A stretch of DNA of 64,000 nt, from contig CAZKGR010000004.1 of NCBI GenBank assembly GCA_964552465.1, forward strand, positions 62,001 through 126,000. Direction: 5' to 3'. The DNA is from BMS3BBIN04 sp964552465. GTDB lineage: Bacteria; Electryoneota; Electryoneia; Electryoneales; Electryoneaceae. A model generated the notes under the pieces. The model ran no database searches, was not told the origin of the DNA, and saw only the letters and a list, made by a program, of their open reading frames with translations. The position numbers and the translations under genes were made by a program. Of this stretch, positions 44,877 to 53,649 are shown in pieces (within the stretch, counting starts at the first letter, position 1; every line of letters begins with the position of its first letter).

Positions 44877-44903
44877 AACGAGCGGCGAATGCCGCTCGTT
44901 TTG
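44877..44903 (+). terminator. Rho-independent terminator
   Basis: A perfect 10-bp stem (AACGAGCGGC with GCCGCTCGTT), loop GAAT, ends in a run of four T residues (44899-44902). It follows the outer-membrane barrel gene. Confidence 0.87.
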
Positions 44904-45180
44904 TGAAGGCCACTAGAAGGTTAGAAATGAACCGTCGCGAAGGAAAAGAGGTTAGTCCGGCACATGCCGGGCGTCTCACCACACCATCCTGCCTTTAAGT
45001 GATTAGAGAACGGGATCTCGCAAGTCCTCTCTCTGACTCATCATTCTTACGTGAATTCGAGTATTTATAATAATGGCTGCCCGAACTCGGGACGGTCTCG
45101 CGGTAGACGCTTGTTGTTCGCGGTCCAGCGGGATATCTTCCCGGTCCAGTGTGGCAACCTGTAAACCTTGTGAGAGAACC
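44904..45180 (+). promoter_or_regulatory. Upstream/leader region of thrS
   Basis: No gene is seen. A perfect TATAAT at 45066-45071 may be the thrS -10 box, though no good -35 is present. The roughly 100-nt leader contains small hairpins (CCCGA/TCGGG near 45079) and the 8-mer CGGTCCAG twice (near 45121 and 45139). I do not see T-box motifs. ThrRS autoregulation through its leader is known in E. coli, so a regulatory leader is possible but unproven. Confidence 0.4.
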
Positions 45181-47136
45181 ATGTCATTGCAGATACAGTT
45201 TGATAATGGTAACAGCATCGAAGTCGCTGAGGGTGTACGTCCATCCGACCTGTTGGAAGAGGCGGGCATAAATCCGAAAAAGGTGATTGCGGCGAAGCTG
45301 GACGATGAGATCGTCGAGTTGAACCGCCCGTTGAACCAGAGCGGCCAGTTGAGCTACCTGCCGAAGTGTGATGGTAAGAAGCCGTGCAATCCTGACTCGT
45401 TGCATGTGCTACGTCATACCGCGGCTCATGTGATGGCGCAGGCGGTGATGCGTTTGTTTGATGATGTCGAGTTCGCCATCGGGCCGACTATCGAGGACGG
45501 CTTTTACTACGATTTCGACCTCGAGCATCGGTTGAGCGATGAAGATTTCGAGGCGATCGAAGCCGAGATGCGCAAGATCATCGCTGAGGATTATCCGGTA
45601 GAGCGTCGTGAAGTGGATGATGCCGAAGCTGAAGCGATCCTCGATTCACAGAAAGCGCAGTTCAAGCGAGAGCTGGTCAAGGGGCTGGAGGGCCAGCAGC
45701 TCAGTTTCTACACTCAGGATGATTTCACGGATTTGTGCCGTGGTCCGCATTTGAGCAGTACCGGTCAGATCGGTGCGTTCAAGCTGTTGAGTGTGGCTGG
45801 TGCGTATTGGCGGGGACGTGAGACCAACCCAATGCTGCAACGCATCTACGGAACCGCGTTCTTCACCGAGAAGGATCTGAAGAAGTACCTGAATAAGTTG
45901 GAAGAGGCGAAGAAGCGTGACCACAAGAAGCTGGGCGCGCATCTGAACCTGTTCATGTTCGATCAGAGTGGTCCGGGTTTCCCGTTCTGGCAGCCGAAGG
46001 GCGTGCGCTTATACCGTCAGGTGGAGAACCTGATGTATGAGAAGATGGATGAGTATGAGTACGACATGATCCGTACCCCGTTGATCCTGAATGAGCAGTT
46101 ATGGCGCGACAGCGGTCACTGGGAACATTACGGTGACAACATGTACTTCACCGAGATCGACGAAAAGGCGTTCGCGGTCAAGCCGATGAACTGCCCGGGC
46201 GGCACCCGTGTGTTCAACAGCGGGTATTACAGCTATCGTGATCTGCCTGTCCGTCAGGGCGAATTCGGGTTGGTGCACCGTCATGAAAAATCCGGTGTGC
46301 TCAGCGGGTTGTTCCGGGTGCGAAACTTCACTCAGGATGATGCGCACATCTACTGCACCCCGGACCAGGTTGTAGAAGAGATCGTCGGTTGTTTGCGAAT
46401 GGTGAAGGACGTCTACGATCAGTTCGGATTTGATGACTACAGTTTCGAGCTATCCACCCGTCCGGACAAAGCCATTGGTACTGATGAAATGTGGCAGATG
46501 GCTGAGACTGCGCTGGAGAAGGCGTTGGAGCAGGAGGGCATTAACTACCAGCTCAATCCGGGCGACGGCGCGTTTTACGGTCCAAAGATCGACGTTCACA
46601 TCCGTGACGCGATCAAGCGCACCTGGCAATGCGGGACGATTCAGGTCGATTTTTCGATGCCCGAACGCTTTGATTTGAATTATATCAATGAAGAAGGCGA
46701 GAAGGTTCGTCCGGTGATGATTCACCGTGCGATCTACGGCAGCTTTGAACGTTTCATAGGCATCTTGATCGAGCATTTCGCTGGCAAGTTCCCGACTTGG
46801 CTGGCGCCAACTCAAGCGGTCGTGCTTCCGATCAGCAAGGACAATTTCGGCGAATATGCGGACAAGGTCTACGCCGAGCTGAAAGCGGCCGGTGTGCGTG
46901 TTGCCGTTGATGACCGCAACGAGTCGCTGAACAAGCGCATCCGTGAGCAGCAAAAGCAGTATGTGCCATACATGCTGGTCGTCGGTGAGCGTGAGCTGGA
47001 ATCTGGCACGGTCGCGGTTCGACGTCGCGATGGAAAGCAGCTCGCGGAAGCGTTACCGATCAGCGAATTTGCAAAGCTTGTTGTGGCAGAAGAGGCGAGC
47101 AGGGTTGTCGAACTTACCATTGGGAACGATGCGTAA
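45181..47136 (+). CDS. thrS: Threonyl-tRNA synthetase
   Basis: 651 residues from ATG 45181, with GAGAG 4 nt upstream; the frame runs further up but homologues start with the TGS domain. Order: TGS domain (1-62), editing domain with H-T-A-A-H (about 78) and C-R-G-P-H, class II catalytic core, and anticodon-binding domain from about 550. Zinc ligands are present as M-N-C-P-G, D-D-A-H-I-Y-C and M-I-H-R-A-I. Motif 2 is R-V-R-N-F-T-Q-D-D and motif 3 lies near G-S-F-E-R-F-I-G. It charges tRNA-Thr in the cytoplasm. infC, often next to thrS, is absent here. Confidence 0.97.
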   Translation: MSLQIQFDNGNSIEVAEGVRPSDLLEEAGINPKKVIAAKLDDEIVELNRPLNQSGQLSYLPKCDGKKPCNPDSLHVLRHTAAHVMAQAVMRLFDDVEFAIGPTIEDGFYYDFDLEHRLSDEDFEAIEAEMRKIIAEDYPVERREVDDAEAEAILDSQKAQFKRELVKGLEGQQLSFYTQDDFTDLCRGPHLSSTGQIGAFKLLSVAGAYWRGRETNPMLQRIYGTAFFTEKDLKKYLNKLEEAKKRDHKKLGAHLNLFMFDQSGPGFPFWQPKGVRLYRQVENLMYEKMDEYEYDMIRTPLILNEQLWRDSGHWEHYGDNMYFTEIDEKAFAVKPMNCPGGTRVFNSGYYSYRDLPVRQGEFGLVHRHEKSGVLSGLFRVRNFTQDDAHIYCTPDQVVEEIVGCLRMVKDVYDQFGFDDYSFELSTRPDKAIGTDEMWQMAETALEKALEQEGINYQLNPGDGAFYGPKIDVHIRDAIKRTWQCGTIQVDFSMPERFDLNYINEEGEKVRPVMIHRAIYGSFERFIGILIEHFAGKFPTWLAPTQAVVLPISKDNFGEYADKVYAELKAAGVRVAVDDRNESLNKRIREQQKQYVPYMLVVGERELESGTVAVRRRDGKQLAEALPISEFAKLVVAEEASRVVELTIGNDA

Positions 47137-47173
47137 ACATTCAATCGCTCCTGATCTGTAGTGATTTCTCATT

Positions 47174-47205
47174 CGGTCGTGTCGGTTTCAGATGCGACCG
47201 TTTTT
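47174..47205 (+). terminator. Probable terminator after thrS
   Basis: CGGTCG pairs with CGACCG across a 15-nt loop and is followed by five T residues. The large loop makes it weaker than the other terminators in the window. Confidence 0.5.
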
Positions 47206-47274
47206 CTCGTTGAGCCGCCTTTATTTCGCAAACGTTGTCGGTATATTGCGACGGGCAGCGAATGAGGAGGAAAA

Positions 47275-48450
47275 ATGTTGTTTAATCGTCTGATGATAGT
47301 CATCATAGCTTTGCTCGCCATCGGTGCGGTGGCGGATGCTTCGTTGTATTACACCGGTGATACCGTTCTAATCGCAGAGGAAGACACTCTGCGGGAGAAC
47401 GTAATGTTAACCGGCGAAACAGTCAGCATATACGCTGATATATTTGGGGATGTAATCTCAGCGTGCCGTAACTACAACCAATATGCTGACGTACATGAAA
47501 ACGTGTTCGTTGCTGCGCGATCTGTTTTCATTCAGGGTAATGTTGATGATCTTCTCGCACTCGGTCAGACACTGGATGTGAAGTCGGACACAACTGGCGA
47601 CATTCGTGGAGCAGCGCAAACTCTCAACATCTTTGCCTACGTTGATGGTGACGTAATTGCTGGTGCAGAAACGGTTTACATCGCACCAGGCGCGGTGGTG
47701 ACAGGCGATGTATTTGTGGGTGCTTCTGAGATTACCATTCTGGGCGAAGTACTCGGCGATGTAAAGGGTGGAATTGGCCAACTGACCGTCGGAAACACGA
47801 TTCACGGTGATGTGGAAGTATGGACGGATGACATCACGTTTATTAGTGATGGCGAGGTGTTGGGTGATCTGGAATACCATGCGGAAGAGGAGTACGAGTG
47901 GTACTTCTCAGACAGTGTCAGGGGACGGATCAGCTTCAGTCAGTGCTGCGTGGACGAGAAGGATGTTTACGATCCACTCTTTGGTTTTGCCTTTGGCTTC
48001 TTGCTGCTGGTAACCGCTCTTGTTTCTGCATTTTTGCTGTTGGCTGCGTGGAAACGTGGAGTTGAAGGATCGCTTATCGCAATGGATCAGCGCCTGGGAG
48101 CAGTCATCCTCGCTGGGATTGTTGGATTTGCAGCAACGCCAGTGGCGGCAATCCTCGCATTGATAATGGTGATCACGTTTCCAGTGGGCCTGATATTACT
48201 CACAATTTATCCGGTTCTCATGTATCTTGGATGGCTCATTTTTGCTATATGGTTGGGTAAACTGTTGCTGGATGGGCTGCTACGTCGTGACGTATCTCTC
48301 TGGGCTGCTACGCCTTTGGGTGTGCTAATCCTCGGGACACTGGTGTATGTGCCATACGTTGGACTCTTCATAGCTCTAATTTCGACGATCATGGGCATGG
48401 GTATGTTGATTATTCAGATGATCGGGCTGCGAACGTTGCGGACTTGGTAA
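47275..48450 (+). CDS. Bactofilin-like repeat protein with C-terminal membrane domain
   Basis: 391 residues. A signal peptide or anchor (M-I-V-I-I-A-L-L-A-I-G-A-V-A) is followed by a right-handed beta-helix of bactofilin-like repeats at about 25-215 (I-Y-A-D-I-F-G-D-V, V-F-I-Q-G-N-V-D-D, V-V-T-G-D-V-F-V-G, V-L-G-D-V-K-G). At least four hydrophobic helices lie at about 238-385. Bactofilin domains polymerise; here the repeats would face the periplasm if the signal is cleaved or anchored, unlike cytoplasmic bactofilins. ATG has GAGGAGG 5 nt upstream. Possibly involved in envelope shape or membrane organisation; function unknown. Confidence 0.78.
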   Translation: MLFNRLMIVIIALLAIGAVADASLYYTGDTVLIAEEDTLRENVMLTGETVSIYADIFGDVISACRNYNQYADVHENVFVAARSVFIQGNVDDLLALGQTLDVKSDTTGDIRGAAQTLNIFAYVDGDVIAGAETVYIAPGAVVTGDVFVGASEITILGEVLGDVKGGIGQLTVGNTIHGDVEVWTDDITFISDGEVLGDLEYHAEEEYEWYFSDSVRGRISFSQCCVDEKDVYDPLFGFAFGFLLLVTALVSAFLLLAAWKRGVEGSLIAMDQRLGAVILAGIVGFAATPVAAILALIMVITFPVGLILLTIYPVLMYLGWLIFAIWLGKLLLDGLLRRDVSLWAATPLGVLILGTLVYVPYVGLFIALISTIMGMGMLIIQMIGLRTLRTW

Positions 48451-48471
48451 GATCTCAAATTCGAGGGTGAT

Positions 48472-49452
48472 GTGGCTGCAGATTCTAAGCGCATTCTTGT
48501 GACTGGTGCGTTGGGGCAAATCGGTTCTGAGCTGGTCCAACGATTGAGGAGCATTCATGGAGGTGAGAACGTAGTCGCCTCGGATTTGCGCAAAGATCCT
48601 CCTGCGGATATGCGTGAGAGTGGTCCATTCGAAATGCTGGATGTAACGGATGGCAACCGTGTCGCTGAATTGTGCAGCAAGTACAAGATTAACACGCTCT
48701 ATCATCTCGCGGCGATTCTCTCCGGCATTGGCGAATTGAAGCCGGATCTCGCGTTTAAGGTCAACATGACCGGATTGAAAAACGTGCTTTCTGTGGCTAA
48801 AGAAATGGAGATGCGGCGGGTAATGGTGCCCAGTTCAATCGCTGTCTTTGGACCGAGCACACCACGTGAGAATACTCCGCAGGAAACGCTACTTCGCCCG
48901 ACATCAATGTATGGCGTGACAAAAGTCGCTGGCGAGTTGTTGTGTGATTATTACTGGCAGAAGTATGGATTGGACGTCCGAGGAGTGCGTTATCCGGGGT
49001 TGATATCGCACAAGGTTCCTCCCGGCGGCGGCACCACGGACTACGCAGTTTCGATCTATTACGATGCGATTCGAACGGGCAGTTTCACTTGCTTTGTGAG
49101 CGAAGATACCGTCCTGCCGATGATGTACATGCCTGATGCACTCCGCTCGATAATCGAACTCGACGACGCGCCCGGGGAAAAGTTGCGTTATCGGAACGCT
49201 TACAACATCGCGGCACTGAGTTTCTCAGCGGGTGATCTGGCAGCATCAATACGGAAGCGGCTACCGGAATTCGAGGTAACTTATACGCCTGATTTCCACC
49301 AGGAAATAGCGGACAGTTGGCCAAGCAGCATTGATGACAGTGCTGCTCGTTTGGACTGGAACTGGTCGCCGGAGTATGATCTCGACCGGATGACAGATGA
49401 TATGTTGGATACATTGAGCGCACGCTTGAAGCCGGAAACCGTGCCTGATTGA
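48472..49452 (+). CDS. SDR-type NAD-dependent L-threonine 3-dehydrogenase
   Basis: 326 residues from GTG 48472 with GAGG upstream. Extended SDR: G-A-L-G-Q-I-G at the N-terminus, D-V-T-D near residue 58, H-L-A-A-I-L-S-G-I-G-E, and catalytic P-S-S-I-A-V-F-G and Y-G-V-T-K. The segments V-R-Y-P-G-L-I-S, G-G-G-T-T-D-Y-A-V and L-P-M-M-Y-M-P-D-A are characteristic of short-chain threonine dehydrogenases, which oxidise threonine to 2-amino-3-ketobutyrate. The next step (KBL, glycine acetyltransferase) is not encoded here. A terminator follows at 49522. A related UDP-sugar epimerase is the alternative reading, less likely. Confidence 0.85.
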   Translation: MAADSKRILVTGALGQIGSELVQRLRSIHGGENVVASDLRKDPPADMRESGPFEMLDVTDGNRVAELCSKYKINTLYHLAAILSGIGELKPDLAFKVNMTGLKNVLSVAKEMEMRRVMVPSSIAVFGPSTPRENTPQETLLRPTSMYGVTKVAGELLCDYYWQKYGLDVRGVRYPGLISHKVPPGGGTTDYAVSIYYDAIRTGSFTCFVSEDTVLPMMYMPDALRSIIELDDAPGEKLRYRNAYNIAALSFSAGDLAASIRKRLPEFEVTYTPDFHQEIADSWPSSIDDSAARLDWNWSPEYDLDRMTDDMLDTLSARLKPETVPD

Positions 49453-49521
49453 AGTACTGATTGCTCACTGCGACTCACATTTTAGCTAGTGGGCATACGA
49501 TTTATCAGGATATGATTGTTG

Positions 49522-49548
49522 GGACATGCTGGGATGCGTGTCCTTTTT
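49522..49548 (+). terminator. Rho-independent terminator
   Basis: GGACATGC pairs with GCGTGTCC (one G-T wobble) around a 6-nt loop, followed by five T residues. It lies inside the upstream extension of the next open frame and argues that the next gene starts later, at 49636. Confidence 0.65.
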
Positions 49549-49635
49549 GTTGTTGCTCAGCGTTGCCTCACATTTCGTTGCGGTTGGCATTTCACCTGTC
49601 TACATTGGCGGTCTTTCATTTTGGGAGTTGTTGCC

Positions 49636-50526
49636 GTGACTCATCCATTAGTTGACGTCGTTGTACCGGAAGCTCTTCATTTCACATGGCATGAACACTG
49701 CCACGAGGTGAAGCTGGGACCGTTCACATTTGCCGGTGATGTGTCCATCCCGGTAGCTCAGGGGCGGAACGAGCTGGCTCGCGAGGGTTGGTTGAACGTC
49801 CCCTACGCCGAACGTCCTGTTATCGCTGCGGGACTGGAGGGTGAGGGATCAGAGGTTGATGCGACTGAGCTGTTGCGTGCGTTTCTCGAAGGGCATTTGC
49901 CAGCTAGCGCGCCAGACTATCAGAGCCTGGTAGATGAAGTCGCCCGCTGTCTGCTCATTCACGCAACTTTTGGCGATGGTCAGGATTGGCATGCCGAAGC
50001 ACAAGATGTGTTCGCTCGAGCTGATGAAGGAGCCGCCCTGTTTGAAGTACTGATTCGCCGTGCGAAAGGACGAGTTGGCGAAGGGGTGCATTTCCTCCAG
50101 CAGAAGGACGGGGAACAGGCGCTGTACGAATACCTGTTGGCGCGTATGCTGTACAATGGCGCACATCTGATCAGCCCGACGACTCCCGGCGTGTTGTACG
50201 AAATGGGTGTACTCACGCACGATCTCGCACATCAGATTCAGGTTGCGGATGGGGTTGAACATGATCGATGGCGGGTATCGCTGGCACGTGAAGCTACCCT
50301 CTTCCTCAATATGTCTTTGTCGGACGAAAGTGTCCGTGAGGAAACTCCCGCACTTTACCTTCTCGGTGTAAACCGGGAAGCTGTTGGTGAGATAAAAGCA
50401 GCAGTTGACGCGTACAATCGTTTTCTTGACGGCCCGGCGGCGAAATCTCTGCCTGGGGTAGCTGAAGCAGCGCGGCAACGGATGCAACAAATTGCTGGAG
50501 AAACGGTAGATCAGTCTCGTCCATGA
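49636..50526 (+). CDS. Uncharacterised cytoplasmic protein
   Basis: 296 residues from GTG 49636, with GGGAG 9 nt upstream; starting further upstream would read through a terminator hairpin. I do not recognise the family. The N-terminal 60 residues resemble a beta-rich domain (H-F-T-W-H-E-H-C-H-E-V-K-L-G, P-Y-A-E-R-P-V-I). The remainder is helical, with a TPR-like end (A-L-Y-L-L-G-V-N-R-E-A-V-G-E-I-K-A-A-V-D-A-Y). No signal peptide or membrane helix. It precedes the yceD-fab cluster by 180 bp without a clear terminator between. The H-E-H-C-H segment might bind metal, which is speculation. Confidence 0.65.
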   Translation: MTHPLVDVVVPEALHFTWHEHCHEVKLGPFTFAGDVSIPVAQGRNELAREGWLNVPYAERPVIAAGLEGEGSEVDATELLRAFLEGHLPASAPDYQSLVDEVARCLLIHATFGDGQDWHAEAQDVFARADEGAALFEVLIRRAKGRVGEGVHFLQQKDGEQALYEYLLARMLYNGAHLISPTTPGVLYEMGVLTHDLAHQIQVADGVEHDRWRVSLAREATLFLNMSLSDESVREETPALYLLGVNREAVGEIKAAVDAYNRFLDGPAAKSLPGVAEAARQRMQQIAGETVDQSRP

Positions 50527-50706
50527 CTCACAACTCAGCGAATAGGGGATTACACTGTAATTCTCTTTCAATCATGTTCGATGTTGACGTGTTATTTTCA
50601 TTCACTCTCGATGTCTCGTGATAGTATGATGAAGTTCGCTCATGAGGGGAGTAGAATTTGACGAAGTCTTGCTCGCGTGAAACCAGAGTATTACGTTAGC
50701 TAGTCT

Positions 50707-51237
50707 ATGAATTTGTACCTGAAATCGTTGCGTGAAGGCCGAAACCCGCTTTCAGAAACGTTTCCGCCAGAACGGCTTGGGTTGGACAATGAGCTGTTTA
50801 CGCAGCCGGTTGATGTGACTGGGAGTGTGGATTGGAACGGAGATCACGCGGAGGTGCGTCTTCACATTGTCGCGCCTGCGGGTTTTCTCTGCGACCGTTG
50901 CGCGGACGATTTCACCTTGAGCATCGAAACGGATGCCAGGGTGCAGATAATGATGCAGGACATGCCGGACGATGATGACGAAGAACAGCATGAAGGACTC
51001 ATCTACGCCGGGAGACAGGATAAGGTTATTGATCTCACGGAAGAGATCACTGATGCAATCCTGCTGGGAGTGCCGTTGAGGCGATTGTGCAGTGAAGACT
51101 GCAAAGGTTTTTGCCCGCAGTGTTATGCGAACTTGAATCAAGGATCGTGTGAACATCTGGGGAAGCAGGATCAGGCGACCGACGAGCCGAAAGGGGAGAC
51201 GATTGCCGAAAAATTGGCCAAAAAACAACAACGATAG
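50707..51237 (+). CDS. yceD: YceD/DUF177 family protein
   Basis: 176 residues. Typical marks are R-L-G-L-D near the start, F-L-C-D-R-C-A-D-D-F (first Cys pair) and C-K-G-F-C-P-Q-C-Y-A-N-L-N (second Cys pair). YceD is linked to 23S rRNA accumulation and is almost always encoded directly before rpmF, as here (14 bp apart). The Cys pairs suggest a zinc site. Confidence 0.9.
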   Translation: MNLYLKSLREGRNPLSETFPPERLGLDNELFTQPVDVTGSVDWNGDHAEVRLHIVAPAGFLCDRCADDFTLSIETDARVQIMMQDMPDDDDEEQHEGLIYAGRQDKVIDLTEEITDAILLGVPLRRLCSEDCKGFCPQCYANLNQGSCEHLGKQDQATDEPKGETIAEKLAKKQQR

Positions 51238-51251
51238 AATTGAGGTGCATT

Positions 51252-51434
51252 GTGGCAGTCCCGAAGAAACGAACCAGTGCGGCACGTCGCGACAAACGTC
51301 GCTCGCATCTGGCATTGACTCCTGTGAACGTGAGTACGTGTGATAACTGCGGTGCGTATACACGCTCGCATCGCGCATGTCCGGAATGTGGCCATTACAA
51401 GGGCCGCATCGTCACAGCGACGCGCGAGAAATAA
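51252..51434 (+). CDS. rpmF: Ribosomal protein L32
   Basis: 60 residues from GTG 51252, with GAGGTG 4 nt upstream. M-A-V-P-K-K-R-T-S-A-A-R-R-D-K-R-R-S-H is canonical. C-D-N-C and C-P-E-C form the zinc ribbon, so this is the Cys-bearing L32 form. It heads the fatty-acid cluster, a conserved bacterial arrangement. Confidence 0.96.
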   Translation: MAVPKKRTSAARRDKRRSHLALTPVNVSTCDNCGAYTRSHRACPECGHYKGRIVTATREK

Positions 51435-51443
51435 GCGATTCCC

Positions 51444-52499
51444 ATGGCGAGGGAAACGCCGGTTCGGATAGCGGTTGATACCGCCGGTCGGGAACCTGGA
51501 TGTAAAACGGTTCTTACTGGTGTAATGGCTGCGCTTGAGGATACCGGTACGCAGGGCGAAGAATTCCACCCTGTTTTATATGGTTCTTCAGAAGAGATTC
51601 ACGATTCGATTCAGGATATTACCGGATCTGCGAAGGAAGCGGAAAAGTTCATCATCCGGCATGCTCCTGAGACGATTGAGATGAATGAAGAACCCGCCGA
51701 GGCGCTCCAGTCGAAACCAAACAGTTCTATCTTGTGTGGTATCAAGGATTTAGCTGCCGGAGCGATCGATGTATTCGTGTCAATGGGGAACACGGGTGCA
51801 ATCGTAGGTGCCAGCCGTGCGATACTCAGGCAAGCACGTTGGATAGGCAAGCCGGCTCTGGCAGTACCGATGCCTCGAATTGGGGGGGGGCAATCGTTAT
51901 TGCTGGACGTAGGTGCGTCACCGGACCCCAAGCCGGGGCACTTGTTGCAATTTGCTGCGATGGGTTCGGCCTATGTTGAGTTGCTGCACGATGTGAAAGA
52001 CCCGCGTGTTGGGTTGCTCAACATCGGATCTGAAAGTCACAAAGGTGATGAACGTGCACGCGACACACACAAACTGCTCTCTCGTAGCCCACTGAACTTC
52101 ATTGGTAACATTGAAGGCGGTGATATCTTCCAAGGCAAAGCCGACGTAGTCGTGACGACTGGTTTTATCGGCAACATTCTTTTGAAGTTTACGGAGTCGA
52201 TCCCATCGTTGTTTGGCAAGATGACCTCTCCAGATGAAGGCTTGCCGGATGTCTTAAAAGCGATGGAGCAGTTCGACTACCGGAGACATGGGGGTGCCAA
52301 CCTGCTTGGTGTGAATGGTACTGTGGTAATCGGTCATGGCCGGAGCAATCCGGAGGCGATATCCACTGCTGTGCGCTGGGCTAGAACGTTGGTACGCAGG
52401 GATATGCTTGGCGCGATACGTGAGCAAGTCTTCAAGACTCGCCGCGCTGTTTGGCTGTCCAACCCGTTCTCGCGTGGAGAAGGCGCGGATGATTCATGA
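51444..52499 (+). CDS. plsX: Phosphate acyltransferase PlsX
   Basis: 351 residues. It converts acyl-ACP to acyl-phosphate for phospholipid synthesis. PlsX marks: I-A-V-D-T-A-G-R-E-P near the N-terminus (family D-A-M-G-G-D), M-G-N-T-G-A-I-V-G-A, L-L-D-V-G-A, L-N-I-G-S-E, F-I-G-N-I-E-G-G-D-I and D-V-V-V-T-T-G-F-I-G-N. The Asp of D-T-A-G replaces the usual D-A-M-G, a minor deviation. A run of nine G (51882-51890) encodes G-G-G before Q-S-L-L-L-D. The 3' end overlaps fabH by 11 bp. Confidence 0.93.
   Translation: MARETPVRIAVDTAGREPGCKTVLTGVMAALEDTGTQGEEFHPVLYGSSEEIHDSIQDITGSAKEAEKFIIRHAPETIEMNEEPAEALQSKPNSSILCGIKDLAAGAIDVFVSMGNTGAIVGASRAILRQARWIGKPALAVPMPRIGGGQSLLLDVGASPDPKPGHLLQFAAMGSAYVELLHDVKDPRVGLLNIGSESHKGDERARDTHKLLSRSPLNFIGNIEGGDIFQGKADVVVTTGFIGNILLKFTESIPSLFGKMTSPDEGLPDVLKAMEQFDYRRHGGANLLGVNGTVVIGHGRSNPEAISTAVRWARTLVRRDMLGAIREQVFKTRRAVWLSNPFSRGEGADDS
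51882..51890. repeat. Homopolymeric G9 tract inside plsX
   Basis: Nine consecutive G residues encode three glycines. The frame is intact in this sequence. Tracts of this length are mutational hotspots in bacteria and are also error-prone in sequencing. Confidence 0.9.
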
Positions 52500-53487
52500 T
52501 ATAGACAGGCCAGTCGCGCGTATTGCGGGCACAGGCCATGCCACCGGAACACGAGTTCTGACCAATGCCGACCTGGAGAAGATGGTCGACACGTCGGATG
52601 AGTGGATTACGACGCGAACCGGCATTAAAGAACGCCGGATCGTGGAAAATGGCATGGTGACGTCCGACCTCTGCTTCGATGCTGCCCAGCAGGCTTTGGA
52701 GGATGCCGAAGTCGGTGCCCATGAGATTGATTTCATCATTATTGGCACAGTTACCGGTGACATGAAATTCCCTTCGACTGCGAACATTGTACAGTCGAAA
52801 TTAAAGGCTTACAACGCTACGACATTTGACATTTCCGCTGCATGCAGCAGTTGGATATATAGCCTTGATCTTGCAGATAGTCTGATTCGTTCCGGCAAGG
52901 CGGACAAAGTTCTGGTGATTGGTGCAGAAGTATTGTCAAGCATGGTCGATTACACTGACCGTCAGACTTGCGTGCTGTTTGGTGATGGCGCTGGCGCAAC
53001 AATGGTTGTTCGTAGTGATGATGATCGAGGGATACTCTCGACGTATACCGGTTCGAACGGCGATCTCGCGCACTTATTAAAATGTGATGGTGCTGGTTCC
53101 ATGAAGCCAGCAAAGAATAGAGAATTTCCGGCTGAAACATTTACACTCGAAATGAATGGGAATGAGGTGTTCAAGCATGCTGTCAGGATCATGGATCACG
53201 CGGCATTAACGGCGTTGGAGAAAGCAAGAATACTGCCGGAAGATGTTGACATGTTCATCCCGCATCAAGCGAACACACGAATTATTGATGCGATGAAAAA
53301 GCGTTTGAAATTCCCGTCTGAGAAGATCATGGTCAATATTCAGAAGTATGGGAACACGTCGTCAGCGTCGATTCCGACCGCGTTGAATGAAGCCCGCCAG
53401 GAAGGTCGTGTGAAGGACGGCGACATCATCCTTGCTGCAGCGTTTGGCGGTGGGTTTACTTGGGCATCAACAGTATTCAGAATGTAA
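52489..53487 (+). CDS. fabH: 3-oxoacyl-ACP synthase III (FabH)
   Basis: 332 residues from ATG 52489, inside the end of plsX. The catalytic triad is complete: Cys in S-A-A-C-S-S-W, His in I-P-H-Q-A-N-T-R, Asn in Y-G-N-T-S-S-A-S. G-I-K-E-R-R-I near residue 43 and the final G-G-G-F-T-W-A-S are characteristic. It starts fatty-acid synthesis by condensing acetyl-CoA (or branched primers) with malonyl-ACP. The frame extends upstream within plsX but without a ribosome site. Confidence 0.96.
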   Translation: MIHDIDRPVARIAGTGHATGTRVLTNADLEKMVDTSDEWITTRTGIKERRIVENGMVTSDLCFDAAQQALEDAEVGAHEIDFIIIGTVTGDMKFPSTANIVQSKLKAYNATTFDISAACSSWIYSLDLADSLIRSGKADKVLVIGAEVLSSMVDYTDRQTCVLFGDGAGATMVVRSDDDRGILSTYTGSNGDLAHLLKCDGAGSMKPAKNREFPAETFTLEMNGNEVFKHAVRIMDHAALTALEKARILPEDVDMFIPHQANTRIIDAMKKRLKFPSEKIMVNIQKYGNTSSASIPTALNEARQEGRVKDGDIILAAAFGGGFTWASTVFRM

Positions 53488-53540
53488 TTATTGTCATCGC
53501 GCAGGTTCTGGGCGGAATTTGCATGCTGAGAGTGCAGGTC

Positions 53541-53613
53541 CGTGTTTGCTCGCAAACGCGGTTTTGCGAACGTTGTTTACTTGAGAATATCCGTGTTGGA
53601 CAAGCCAACACGG
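53541..53613 (+). promoter_or_regulatory. Two strong hairpins in the fabH-fabD spacer
   Basis: CGTGTTTGC pairs with GCAAACGCG (53541-53559, 2-nt loop). CCGTGTTGG pairs with CCAACACGG (53591-53613, 5-nt loop). Neither is followed by a T-run, so they are not simple terminators. The spacer is the longest inside the fab cluster, which suggests a leader or processing element for fabD-G-acpP-fabF. Inference only. Confidence 0.45.
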
Positions 53614-53649
53614 GCAAGAAGTTTCCGGGGAGCGGACACAGGGGACATG

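Noticed and set aside
49516..49635. Upstream extension of the gene at 49636
   Set aside because: It would translate through a U-tailed terminator hairpin and gives a Cys/Trp-rich peptide without a ribosome site.
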